64,000 nucleotides of DNA from CAWBVG01 sp963792175 (GTDB taxonomy: Bacteria; Acidobacteriota; Vicinamibacteria; Vicinamibacterales; CAVVIG01): assembly GCA_963792175.1 (NCBI GenBank), contig CAWBVG010000021.1, positions 1-64,000 of the forward strand. Direction: 5' to 3'. Each line of letters starts with the position of its first letter. Positions within the stretch are counted from its first letter, which is position 1. Position numbers and translations under genes: made by a program. Positions 19,602-30,748 of this stretch are shown piece after piece. The notes under the pieces were generated by a model. That model had not been told where the DNA came from. It searched no databases and saw nothing but the letters and a program-made list of their open reading frames with translations.

Positions 19602-20065
19602 CTTTGGTCAGGTGCAGCAGCGCGCCAATCGCCGGGGTGCCGTAAGCGTCCGAGTACGTCTTGTACAGGGTCTGTCCCTCGGCGGCGAATCCCTCGACCA
19701 GGATGTCGCCCACCTTGTACTCGGCGCCTTTGGCCACCGGATCCATGACGAACACGTAGATGACCGCGCCCGAGGGCCCCGGTTCGGTGGCCTTGAACAC
19801 CTTCCATCCGGCCGCCTGCGCCTTGCGCTCGGGCTTTGTCGCTCTTCGCGAGCGCTTCCTTCACTTTCCCGAGCACCATTTCGAAGTCGGCCGTCTTGTC
19901 CGCCTTCACGAAATTCAGAATCACACCGGCGTCCCCGGGAAACACGAAGGGACTCGGCGCCGCGGCAGCCGGCTGCGCCGGTGCCGCGGCCGGCGGCGTC
20001 TGCGCGAATACGGCGGTTGCCGACAACAGGCTGGCGGCAAGTCCAAGGGCGATCGAGCGAACCAT
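19582..20065 (-). CDS. Secreted protein, tandem paralogue A, frameshifted
   Basis: About 160 residues starting MVRSIALGLAASLLSATAVF, a signal peptide, then an Ala/Pro-rich linker and the domain ILNFVKADKTADFEMVLGKV with FKATEPGPSGAVIYVFVMDP and GQTLYKTYSDAYGTPAIGAL. One extra A in a run near 19845 breaks the frame; reading two A's restores KPERKAQAAGWKVFKA, identical in layout to the downstream paralogue. A strong GAGGAGG ribosome site precedes the ATG. The pair looks like a recent duplication of an exported protein of unknown role. Confidence 0.65.
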
Positions 20066-20118
20066 CTGGCCTCCTCTGTGCGGTCTGCGCAAAGGGCGCT
20101 ACTTTAGCGTACTTGGGG

Positions 20119-21280
20119 CTACACGAAAACCGCCATCACTTCATGAGCAATCAGCATGCCCTCACGGGTCAGCCGGAGGCCGTCGCCCTCGTGACGCAGG
20201 CAGCCGGCATCGACGAACGACTGCAGCTCGGTCGCCGAACCGCGCCCAGACGTCGACGCCATAGCGTATGTCTATGGCATTCAGGTCGATTCCGTCGACC
20301 AGCCGCAGGCCGGTGAAGAGGGCGTCGCCCAGTCGCTCGTCGGGTGACAAACGGCGCACATCGACCGCGGGCGACGCCTGACGGCTGATGCGTTCGATGT
20401 AGTCCTCGGTGGCGGAGACATTCTTCCAACGAACGCCATCCCGCGTCGAGTGGGCGCCGCAGCCGAATCCGAGCCATTCGCCGTCGGTCCAGTATTTCAA
20501 GTTGTGCCGCGATTGACGGCCGGCGCGCGCCACGTTCGAAATCTCGTACTGCCGAAGCCCGGCGTCCTCGAGCCGCTCCATCGCCGTCGTATACATCGCC
20601 GCCGCGTCGTCATCCGGCGCCTGCGACCAGCGCGCGCGCGCCATCGCTTCCTTGAGCGGGGCGTTGGGATACACCTCGAGCAGGTACAGCGACACGTGAT
20701 CGGGCGCGAGCGCGATGGCGCCATCGACGGTCGCGAGCCAGTCTGACGTCTGCTGCCCGGGCAGCCACATCATCAGGTCGATGCTGACGTTGTCGAATCC
20801 AGCGGCGCGGGCCTCGGCAACCGCGCCGCGCGCACGCGCCGCGCTGTGAAGGCGCGACAGCCGCTGCAGCTCGGCGTCGTTCAGCGACTGCACGCCAAAG
20901 CTCAGTCGGTTGACACCGGCGATCCTGAAGGCGGCCAGCCGCGCCTGGGTCACGGACTCCGGGTTGGCTTCGAGTGTGATCTCGCGGTCGGCGGTCACGT
21001 CGAACGACGAGGTGCAGGCAGCGATGATGCGCGCGACCTCTTCGGGTTCGAGGAGTGACGGCGTGCCGCCGCCAAAGTAGATGGTGTCAGCCTGGGGCCG
21101 CCGGTCGGTCGTCGCGTCGCCTTCGCTCGTGGCGCAGGCCTTCAGGCCTGCCCGCTCGATCTCCGCGACGAGCGCGTCGACGTAGCGGGCCTTCAGATCC
21201 GCGTCGAACAGACCCCGATTGAAGTTGCAGTAGTTGCAGATGGCGGAACAGAAGGGGACGTGGATGTACAGACCCAGCAT
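20119..21280 (-). CDS. hemW: HemW-like radical SAM protein
   Basis: About 387 residues starting MLGLYIHVPFCSAICNYCNF; CSAICNYC is the CX3CX2C cluster motif of HemN/HemW proteins. DTIYFGGGTPSLLEPEEVAR, LEANPESVT, NRLSFGVQSLNDAELQRLSR and SIDLMMWLPGQ are family blocks. HemW binds heme and helps deliver it; it lacks the longer N-terminus of HemN. A frame break near 20240 precedes the C-terminus (ELQSFVDAGCLRHEGDGLRL). After the first helix, the stretch AGLKACATSEGDATTDRRP does not fit the family and is encoded by a palindromic repeat inserted in frame. The codons upstream of the ATG come from a repeat array. Confidence 0.87.
21132..21151. repeat. REP-like palindrome inside hemW
   Basis: The same 20-nt palindrome as at 5811-5830, here within the coding part of hemW. 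It is read as the residues AGLKACA in an insertion that related HemW proteins do not have. The frame is kept on both sides. Confidence 0.75.
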
Positions 21281-21385
21281 TGGGTAATTGGGGAATTTGG
21301 TAATTGGGTAATTGATTGACGGATCGGCCCTGCTCAATCACCCAATCAATGACCAGATTACCCGATTATCCAATTACCCAATCTC
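21280..21385. repeat. Inverted octamer arrays (TTGGGTAA word)
   Basis: The left arm is five consecutive octamers, TTGGGTAA, TTGGGGAA, TTTGGTAA, TTGGGTAA and TTGATTGA (21280-21319). After 14 nt, the right arm (21334-21385) reads the same word in inverse complement. The arms can pair over about 40 nt. The element fills nearly the whole gap between hemW and the DnaC-like gene and touches the hemW start codon. Confidence 0.8.
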
Positions 21386-21396
21386 AGGATTCCGTC

Positions 21397-22239
21397 TCAG
21401 GATCCGGCCCGCCCTCCCGGCCACTTGAGGTCCGCACGGGTGTCGCGGGTGCCGGACTCGCGCAGCTGGGCGCGGGCCTGGCGGCCGGCGCGCGCGGGCA
21501 GCGTTTTCTTCCGCATCTTCCATAGCGTGATGAGGTCGTCGACGCCGCCATTGACCGGCAGCTCGCGGTAGTCGGCGCCGTCCATCTCGATGAACTCGCA
21601 CATCTCGTGGAGACGCGAGCGCATCCGGATGCCGATGCGGAACAGCAGCGAGTTCGGGTCGGTGTCGTCCGGGATGTCCATGTAATTGGACGTGAACAGC
21701 GTCAGCCGCCGCTCGTTGTAGCGCGTGTTGACGATCAGGTTCATCGTCTCGTCGACCCACTCCGACGTTTTTTCGGCGCCGAGGTCGTCCAGCACGAGCA
21801 GGTCGGCATGCATCACGGGCCGCAGGATCTCGAGTTCCGTCGTCCGGATCGACGGATCGTAGGTGCTGCGGATGACGCGCAGCAGGTCGCGCGTGTCGTA
21901 AAAGAGGCCTCGGGCCCCCGACGCCTGGATGACCTGTTTCAGGACCGCGACCGCGAGGTGTGTCTTGCCAACGCCCGGCTGGCCTTCGAGCAGCAGCCCT
22001 CTCGTCACGACTGGAAACGTCGTGACGATGCGGCGTGCCTGGGCGAGCGCCTTTTCGAGACTTTCGTTGTACGCCGCGAAGTTCTCGAGGGAGCAGTGCT
22101 GGTAGCGCTTGGGAATATTGGCGTCGGCGAGGTGCTGCTGCCCGATCTGCTGGCGCCGGCACTCGCAGCGCGCGACCCGGCGGGCGCCGTCGGTTTCGAC
22201 GGGCTTCCACCCGGTGTCATCGCACAGCGGACACGGCAT
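21397..22239 (-). CDS. DnaC/IstB-like AAA+ ATPase
   Basis: A 280-residue intact protein starting MPCPLCDDTGW. Two CxxC-type pairs (CPLC, and CEC shortly after) suggest an N-terminal zinc site. The AAA+ core has Walker A GLLLEGQPGVGKTHLAVAVL, Walker B ADLLVLDDLGAE, and an arginine-finger region RIGIRMRSRLHEM. This is the helicase-loader (DnaC/DnaI) type; similar proteins load the replicative helicase, and the absence of a neighbouring IS21 transposase argues against IstB. It follows the sigma factor by 11 nt on the same strand. The tail (KKTLPARAGRQARAQLRE) is basic. Confidence 0.83.
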   Translation of the reverse strand: MPCPLCDDTGWKPVETDGARRVARCECRRQQIGQQHLADANIPKRYQHCSLENFAAYNESLEKALAQARRIVTTFPVVTRGLLLEGQPGVGKTHLAVAVLKQVIQASGARGLFYDTRDLLRVIRSTYDPSIRTTELEILRPVMHADLLVLDDLGAEKTSEWVDETMNLIVNTRYNERRLTLFTSNYMDIPDDTDPNSLLFRIGIRMRSRLHEMCEFIEMDGADYRELPVNGGVDDLITLWKMRKKTLPARAGRQARAQLRESGTRDTRADLKWPGGRAGS

Positions 22240-22250
22240 CCTGAGCGACC

Positions 22251-22970
22251 TCAGTTCAGGTGCGAGCGCAGCTTGGCCGAGCGCCGGAGCTTTTCCTTGG
22301 CGCGCGTTTCGATCTGGCGGACGCGTTCGCGCGAAAGGTGGAGGCGGTCGCCGATCTCCTGAAGCGTCTGCGGCTCGCCGTCGCCGAGGCCGTAGCGCAG
22401 CCGCACCACTTCCTGTTCCTTGCCTTCGAGATCCCGCAGCGCGGCCGCCAGCTCGTCGAGGTCCGCCTGATGAATGAGCTCGTCCTCGACCGGCAGCTGT
22501 TCGACCGGCAGCCGATCGCCCAGCGTCTCGCTCAGCGAGACGTCTTCGCCGCCGGGACCGCCGGCGTGAAGGACGGCGAACATCTTGGGCGGAAACGAGA
22601 ACGCCCGCGTCGAGTCCGCGAGCACGTGCATCATCGACTGACGCACCCACCACACCGCATACGTGATGAACTTGACGTTGTGCGCGGGGTCGAAGCGGCG
22701 CGCCGCTTCGATCAGGCCGAGATTGCCTTCGTGGATCAGATCCAGGAAGGACACGCCGTGGCCACGGTAGCGCTTGGCGTACGAGACGACAAAGCGAAGA
22801 TTCGCCTCGACGAGCTGCGCCATCGCAGCTTCGTCGCGATCGTCCTGGATGCGCGCGCCGAGCGCGCGCTCCTCGTCAGGCGTCAGGCGTGGAAGTTTTG
22901 CGATTTCCCGAAGGTAGGCACCAAGCGAGCCCGCGTCTTCATCCCGCCTCGACACGGTGACAGCATACAT
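22251..22970 (-). CDS. Sigma-70 family RNA polymerase sigma factor (short, group 2/3)
   Basis: A 239-residue protein with start ATG 22970 (MYAVTVSRRDEDAGSLGAYL); the 22 codons upstream in frame come from a repeat array. It has region 1.2 (LGAYLREIAKLPRLTPDEER), region 2 with LRFVVSYAKRYRGHGVSFLD and LIHEGNLGLIEAARRFDP, and FITYAVWWVRQSM, plus a region 4 helix-turn-helix (LQEIGDRLHLSRERVRQIET). It is RpoD-like but lacks the long region 1.1, like group 2 or RpoH-type factors. It lies directly downstream of dnaK-dnaJ-hspR, so a role in stress transcription is likely but inferred. Confidence 0.88.
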   Translation of the reverse strand: MYAVTVSRRDEDAGSLGAYLREIAKLPRLTPDEERALGARIQDDRDEAAMAQLVEANLRFVVSYAKRYRGHGVSFLDLIHEGNLGLIEAARRFDPAHNVKFITYAVWWVRQSMMHVLADSTRAFSFPPKMFAVLHAGGPGGEDVSLSETLGDRLPVEQLPVEDELIHQADLDELAAALRDLEGKEQEVVRLRYGLGDGEPQTLQEIGDRLHLSRERVRQIETRAKEKLRRSAKLRSHLN

Positions 22971-22971
22971 C

Positions 22972-23068
22972 AAAGTTAAAAGGTAAAAGTTAAAAGTTAA
23001 AACCAAAAATGCGGCGCAGGTTGCTCCGCTGCCCAACTTTCAAATTTTCGACTTTAACTTTTGACTTT

Positions 23069-23087
<19 letters not shown>
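22972..23087. repeat. Inverted heptamer arrays (AAAGTTA / TTTGACT)
   Basis: Left arm: AAAGTTA, AAAGGTA, AAAGTTA, AAAGTTA, AAACCAA (22972-23006). Right arm: TTTAACT, TTTGACT, TTTCACT, TCTGACT, TTTGACT (23053-23087), the inverse complement. It fills the gap between hspR and the sigma factor; the hspR stop codon (23069-23071) lies inside the right arm, so the last hspR residues are repeat-encoded. Confidence 0.8.
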
Positions 23088-23461
<374 letters not shown>

Positions 23462-23462
23462 G

Positions 23463-24545
23463 TCAACGGCCTGTACGCACGTCTTCGCTGTTGATTCGTC
23501 CGAATTCCCGGAGCAATTCCTTCGACCGTTCGTCGAGCAGCTTCGGGAGCACCAGCTTCACTTCGACGACGAGATCGCCGCGCCGGCCATCGCGCGGCGA
23601 CGGCGCACCGCGCTCGCGCAGGCGAAAGCGCTGACCGGACTGCGTCCCGGGCGGCACGCGCAGCCGTGCCGGACCGTCGAGCGATGGCACCTCGACCTTC
23701 GCGCCGAGGCCCGCCTCGTGGATGGCGATGGGAATCGTCACGTGGAGATCGTCGCCCTGGCGACGGAAGACCGGGTGCGGCTGCACGCGGACGGTGATGA
23801 AGAGGTCGCCGTTCTCGCCGCCGTGGCGCCCGACGTGGCCCTTGCCCTGCACCCGAATCCGCGCCTCGTCCGACAATCCGGGCGGCAGTTCGATGGTGAG
23901 CGTCTCGGTCCGCATCTCGACCTGCTGCCCGCCGCAGGTCGGGCAACGCGTCCGGCTGAGACGTCCCGACCCGCCGCAGTGGGCGCACGGCTTGGAAAAC
24001 ACCATGTGCCCGCGCGCCGATTTCACGACGCCCGTCCCATGGCAAGGCGAACAACGTGTCTCGTTGACGTTCAGCCAGCCGACACCGCGGCACATGCGGC
24101 AATGCTCCTGCCGCGTGACGGTGACGGCACGCGCCCCGCCGCGGATCGCATCCTCGAGCGTGACGGTGACCGCCTGATGCAGGTCAACGCCACGTTCCAC
24201 CGTCTCCGCAGGTGCCCGATCGCGCTGCCGGAACACGTCGGCGAACAGATCGCCGAACGTGGACGCCTCGCTGCCGTGCACGCTGACCGTGAAATCGAAT
24301 CCTTCGAAACCGAACGTGGGACCGGGCTGGGTCTGGTCCGTGGTCCCCGTGGCGTCGTAGCGCCGCCGGCGATCCGGGTCGATGAGCGTCTCGTACGCCT
24401 GCGCGATCTGCCGGAAATGCGCCTCGGCCATCCGATCGCCCGGATTGATGTCTGGATGGTACCGGCGCGCAAGCCTCTTGTACGCGCGCTTGACGTCAGC
24501 GACCGTCGCGCCCCGCTCGACGCCCAGGATGACGTAGAAGTCCAT
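23463..24545 (-). CDS. dnaJ: DnaJ, Hsp40 co-chaperone
   Basis: A 360-residue intact protein. The J domain is residues 1-66 (DFYVILGVERGATVADVKRA) with the HPD motif in YHPDINPGD. A G/F-like segment follows. The four zinc repeats CRMCRGVG, CSPCHGTG, CAHCGGSG and CPTCGGQ are all present, so this is a type I DnaJ. The C-terminal beta domains (GDLFITVRVQPHPVFRRQGD) end normally. It stimulates the DnaK ATPase. It lies between dnaK (93-nt gap filled with an inverted repeat array) and hspR. Confidence 0.93.
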   Translation of the reverse strand: MDFYVILGVERGATVADVKRAYKRLARRYHPDINPGDRMAEAHFRQIAQAYETLIDPDRRRRYDATGTTDQTQPGPTFGFEGFDFTVSVHGSEASTFGDLFADVFRQRDRAPAETVERGVDLHQAVTVTLEDAIRGGARAVTVTRQEHCRMCRGVGWLNVNETRCSPCHGTGVVKSARGHMVFSKPCAHCGGSGRLSRTRCPTCGGQQVEMRTETLTIELPPGLSDEARIRVQGKGHVGRHGGENGDLFITVRVQPHPVFRRQGDDLHVTIPIAIHEAGLGAKVEVPSLDGPARLRVPPGTQSGQRFRLRERGAPSPRDGRRGDLVVEVKLVLPKLLDERSKELLREFGRINSEDVRTGR

Positions 24546-24555
24546 TCACAACTTT

Positions 24556-24631
24556 CAAGTCTCAAGTCTCAAGTCTCAAGGGGAAGGCTCACTGCAGTGA
24601 TTGAGCTTGCAGACTTGAGACTTGAGACTTG
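24556..24631. repeat. Perfect inverted heptamer arrays (CAAGTCT) between dnaK and dnaJ
   Basis: Three exact CAAGTCT units (24556-24576) face three exact AGACTTG units (24611-24631), a perfect 21-bp inverted repeat around a 34-nt centre. The centre holds a further CAAG...CTTG match. It occupies most of the 93-nt gap between dnaK and dnaJ. A partly related array with the same TCTCAAG word occurs at 63281-63342. Confidence 0.85.
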
Positions 24632-24638
24632 CAGCCGT

Positions 24639-26580
<1,942 letters not shown>

Positions 26581-26612
26581 TCGTGTCCTCGCCGGAAGCT
26601 GATCTCCATCCA

Positions 26613-26642
26613 ACTATAAAAGTTGTGCGTGGTATACTCAAG
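26613..26642 (-). promoter_or_regulatory. dnaK promoter with HAIR-like HspR site
   Basis: On the minus strand, TTGAGT (26641-26636), a 17-nt spacer and TATAGT (26618-26613) make a strong sigma70 promoter. The -35 region is also the half-site CTTGAGT of the HAIR element (26642-26636), followed 7 nt later by GCACAAC (26628-26622), which matches ACTCAAG in 4 of 7 positions. HspR is encoded two genes downstream, so autoregulation of the operon is expected. The -10 box lies about 33 nt before the dnaK ATG. Confidence 0.65.
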
Positions 26643-26676
26643 GTGCCAGCTAGCCCTGCCGTCGTTCGAGGGTTCC

Positions 26677-28252
26677 ATGTCTCCCCATCCGCAGTCTTGC
26701 TACAGCCCTCCTCCGGCAGGTGTCTTCTCGATCACGGCGATCGCGCTTCGCGCGGCGCGCTGCGTCGTCACGCCGACGCGCAGGAACCGCAGCCGCCGGC
26801 CTATCTGACGGTCGTCGACCGGCGAGGCGACGCTCGAACGCGCCGGCGAGAGCGAACCGGCGACCGCGCAACATGCCGTTTGTCCCCGGCGATCGCCTGC
26901 GCACGGGCGCCGGCCGCGTCGAGATCGCCTTCCCGGACGGAACCGCCATCGAGGTCGGCGAGAACTCGGAAGTCGAAGCGATCTCGCCCACGCGCGTGCG
27001 CCTGATTGCGGGCACGATGGATCACATCCAGCGCGCGGTGGCATCGTCGCAGTCGGCCACCTATCTGCCGCAGGATCTGCAGACGTACGGAAGCACATTC
27101 GATCAGTACGGCTCGTGGCAGTACGACCAGCCGTACGGGTACGTCTGGTATCCGCAGGTCGGGCCGACTGGCGTCCGTATTCGTACGGCTACGTGGTCGC
27201 CGATCCGTCGTACGGCTGGACGTGGGTCGGCGCCGACGCGTGGGCGTGGCCGACGCATCACTACGGCCGCTGGGGGTACGCGCGCAACGCGTGGTTCTGG
27301 ATCCCGGGCCGCACCTGGGGAGCGGCGTGGGTCTCGTGGTCGTTCGCCGACGATTACGTGAGCTGGTGTCCGCTCGGCTGGAACAGCCGTCCGGTTTTCG
27401 CGCTGTCGATTGGATCGCGCCGCGGGTGGGACGACTGGACGGTGCTGCCGCGCGGACACTTCGGCGCGCGCGGCGACTACGCGTACCGCTTCGCGGTCGC
27501 GCCGCGGCGCTGCCGTCGAACGCGTCGTTCACCGCGCAGCCGAGCCGACCGTCGGCCGCATCGGCCGCGTGGACGCACGCAGTCGCCAGTCGTCGGCGAG
27601 TTCCGTCTCGGTCGACGAGCCGCCCGGCGCCGGTCGCGGCCTCGCCGCCAGGCGGAACCGTCCGCAGGCGACGGTCGGACGCGCCGCAACGACGCCGTCG
27701 AGTCGCAGTCGGGACTGGCGAGCCGCGGATTCGCGGCCCGGCAGCGCCGCGACCGTCGGACGCGACTCGACGCGCCGATCGACCGGCTGCCAGGCGACTG
27801 ACGCGCGTCCGACGCCACGATCGGTGTTCGCGACCAGCGCCAGCGTGGGCGGATCCGTCGCCGACGATCGGCAGCGTCCCGCCGCCTCATGCCGCGCACG
27901 CCGACGCCGGCACGCGGCGATCGTGCCGCGCCCGGCGGCGTCCGCGCCGCACTCGGCAATCGGGCGTCCGGATCGGGATTCGGGATTCGGCCGTCGATGC
28001 GGACTCCGGACTCGAAACCGACTGTCGCCCACCGACGCTCCACAGACACGCAACGCCCGACCGACTCCCGACCGGCGTCCGACTCCCGAGTCCCGACGCC
28101 CGACGCACCGACTCGCGCCGGCGGACGCGCCGTCACCATCTCGCGGCGCCGCGGCCGGCGCGGCCGCCTCCGCGCCGCGTCCGACGCCGCACGAGCGGGC
28201 GGCACCCGCGGGCGGCGACGCTCGTGGTCAGGCGCAGGCCCGCCGGCGCTAA
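26677..28252 (+). CDS. DUF6600/FecR-like secreted protein, badly frame-broken
   Basis: Pieces in all three plus frames fit one protein of roughly 525 residues. PPAYLTVVD, then NMPFVPGDRLRTGAGRVEIA and FPDGTAIEVGENSEVEAIS make a FecR-like strand region. The middle is rich in W and Y (YGYVWYPQVG, ADPSYGWTWVGADAW, GRWGYARNAWFWIPGRTW, DDYVSWCPLGWNSRP), the hallmark of DUF6600 proteins. The C-terminal part is very rich in R, P and A, ending GDARGQAQARRR, and is probably disordered. It should be exported. The start (near ATG 26677) is uncertain because the signal peptide is split by indels. At least five breaks are present. Confidence 0.6.
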
Positions 28253-28367
28253 AGGTTCTAAGGTTCTAGGGTTCTAGAGTTCTAGCGTTCAAGGTTCTGG
28301 TACCCTAGAACCATAGAACCTTAGAGCTGAGAACCTAGAACCTTAGAACCTTAGAACCCTAGAACCC
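28252..28367. repeat. Inverted octamer arrays (AAGGTTCT / TAGAACCT)
   Basis: Left arm: AAGGTTCT, AAGGTTCT, AGGGTTCT, AGAGTTCT, AGCGTTCA, AGGTTCT (28252-28298). A GGTACC centre follows. Right arm: TAGAACCA, TAGAACCT, TAGAGCTG, AGAACC, TAGAACCT, TAGAACCT, TAGAACCC, TAGAACCC (28306-28367). It is the longest array and can form a near-continuous hairpin of more than 40 bp. It fills the gap between the DUF6600 gene and the penicillin-binding protein gene; no ribosome site is visible before the latter. Confidence 0.85.
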
Positions 28368-28378
28368 TGACATGACTC

Positions 28379-30678
28379 ATGTCGTCAGTTCGTATCGCCC
28401 GCAACGCGGGCATCGTCGTGCTCTTCATCGTCGCGGCGATGCTCGGCGTCCTCAGCGGCGTCATGTTCGCCTACGCCGGCGACCTGCCCACGGTCTCGGC
28501 GCTGGACAACTACTCGCCGAGCACGATCACGCGCGTCTACGCGTCGAGCGGCCAGGTGATCGGCGAGTTCGCGACGCAGCGGCGCGTGATCGTCGGCTAC
28601 GACGACATCAACCCGCTGCTGCGCAACGCGATCATCGCGACCGAGGACGCCGAATTCGACAAGCACTTCGGCATCAACTTCTGGCGCATCTTCGCGGCCG
28701 CGGCGACCGACATCATCGAACGGCGCCGCGAGCAGGGCGCGAGCACGCTCACGCAGCAGGTGGCGCGCAACCTCGATCACTTCGGCCTGACCAAGCAGAA
28801 GCTGTTCGAGCGCAAGATGCGCGAGATCATCCTCGCGATCCAGATCGAGAAGCGCTACACCAAGAAAGAGATCTTCACGATCTACTGCAACCAGATGTAC
28901 CTCGGCCACGGCGCCTACGGTGTCGAGGCGGCGTCGCGGCTCTATTTCAACAAGTCGAACAAGCAGCTGTCGCTCGACGAAGCGGCGCTCATCGCCGGCA
29001 TCTTCCAGTCGCCGGAGCGGCAGAGCCCGTTCGTGGACATGAGGCGCGCCACCCAGCGCCGCAACGTCGTGCTGCAGCGGCATGGCCGACGAACGCTACA
29101 TCACGCAGGCAGAGGCCGACGCCGCCAAGGCGAAGCCGATCGTCACGCGCGGCGCAGCCGTACGCAGCCGCCGGGCATCGCGCCGTTCTTCGTCGAGGAA
29201 GTGCGCAAGCATCTCGAACGCCAGTACGGCGCGAAGGTGCTCTACGAAAACGGCCTCGACGGTCACGACGACGCTCGATGCGCGGCTGCAGGAGATCGCC
29301 AACCGCGCGCTCGAGCACGGACTGCGCGCGCTACGACAAGCGCCACGGCTGGCGGCGCCCGACGCGCAACGTCATCGCCGAGAAGCACACGATCGAAGGC
29401 TTCAAGGACGAGCGATGGATCCGGCCGATCGGCCGTCGGCGACGTCGTGCCCGCCGTCGTCGTGACCGCGCCCAAGACCGGCGCCGCGCGCGGCTGCGCA
29501 TCGGTCCCTATCACGCGGATCTCGAGCAAGGCCGGCTACGCCTGGACGCGCCGGACCTCGGCGGCCGACCTCTTCAAGCCGGGCGACCTCGTCGAGGTCG
29601 GCGGTGACGAAGATCGACGAGGCGACCGGCGCCGCGACCGTCACGCTGGATCAGACCCCGATCGTCGAAGGCGCGCATCGTCGCCATCGAGAACCGGACC
29701 GGTCAGATCAAGGCGATGGTCGGCGGGTGGAGCTTCGGGCGCAGCAAGTTCAACCGCGCGGTGCAGGCGTATCGTCAGCTCGGATCGACGTTCAAGCCGA
29801 TCGTCTACACCGCGGCCATCGATCGCGGCTACACGCCGACCTCGATCCTCATCGACGCGCCGGTCAGCTATCCGTCGGGCAACGGACAGATCTACAGCCC
29901 GCACAACTACGATCACAAGTTCGAGGGTCCGGTCACGCTGCGCTGGGCGCTCGAAGAGTCGCGGAACATCCCCGCGATCAAGATGATGGACACGCTCGGG
30001 CCGAAGAACGTGCTCGACTACGCGAAACGGTTCGGCTTCGACGAGGATTTCCCGCCGTATCTGCCGATTGCGCTGGGCGCCGGCGACGCGACGCTGCTCG
30101 AAATCACCAGCGCCTACACCACCTTCCCGAATCAGGGCGTGCGCATGAAGCCGTTCACCGTGCTCAACGTGAAGGATCGCGACGGCAACCTGCTCGAGGA
30201 AAACCGCGCCGAGCCGAGCGACGTCATCCGCGCCGACACCGCCTTCGTGATGACGAACCTGCTCAAGCGGCGTGCTGGTCGCGCGGCACGGGCATCCGGG
30301 CGGCGGCGATGGCCTCGCAGTGGCCGCTGGCGGGCAAGACCGGCACGGTGGACGACAACACCGACGCCTGGTTCGTCGGCTTCGATCCCGGACATCACCG
30401 TCGGTGTGTGGATCGGGTTCGACGACAAACGGAAGTCGCTCGGCACCGCCGAGCAGGGATCGTTCGCCGCGCTGCCGATGTGGATGGAGTTCATGAAGGC
30501 CTACATCGACGGCCGGCCGGACAAGGACGAGCCGCCGCAATTCGAGGCGCCCGGCAACATCGTCTTCCTGAGCGTGCAGAAGGGCGACGGCGCGGTGCTG
30601 CCCGTCAGACACGCCGGGCGCGATCCGCGAAGCGTTCATCTCGGGCACGCAGCCCGGCGCGGTTCGCGCCGGAATTAA
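28379..30678 (+). CDS. Class A penicillin-binding protein (PBP1A type), frame-broken
   Basis: About 766 residues in many pieces. It starts MSSVRIARNAGIVVLFIVAA with one membrane helix. The transglycosylase domain has IIATEDAEFDKHFGINFWRI, QGASTLTQQVARNLDHFG and NQMYLGHGAYGVEAASRLYF. The transpeptidase domain has the active serine in GSTFKPIVY (STFK), an SRN motif in EESRNIPAIKMM, and KTGT (codons near 30338). It polymerises and cross-links peptidoglycan. At least nine frame breaks lie between 29080 and 30620, all outside the motifs. The exact C-terminus is uncertain. The start ATG is 11 nt after the preceding repeat array. Confidence 0.85.
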
Positions 30679-30748
30679 CGCCGGCAGGTACGCAGAGCTG
30701 ATTGGTCTCTGCGTCGCTGACTGCGTTCCCTTTCCGAGCCGTCACGCG

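Noticed and set aside
21397..22239. IstB of an IS21-type element
   Set aside because: No IstA transposase or terminal inverted repeats are nearby, and the N-terminal cysteine pairs fit a DnaC/DnaI-type loader.
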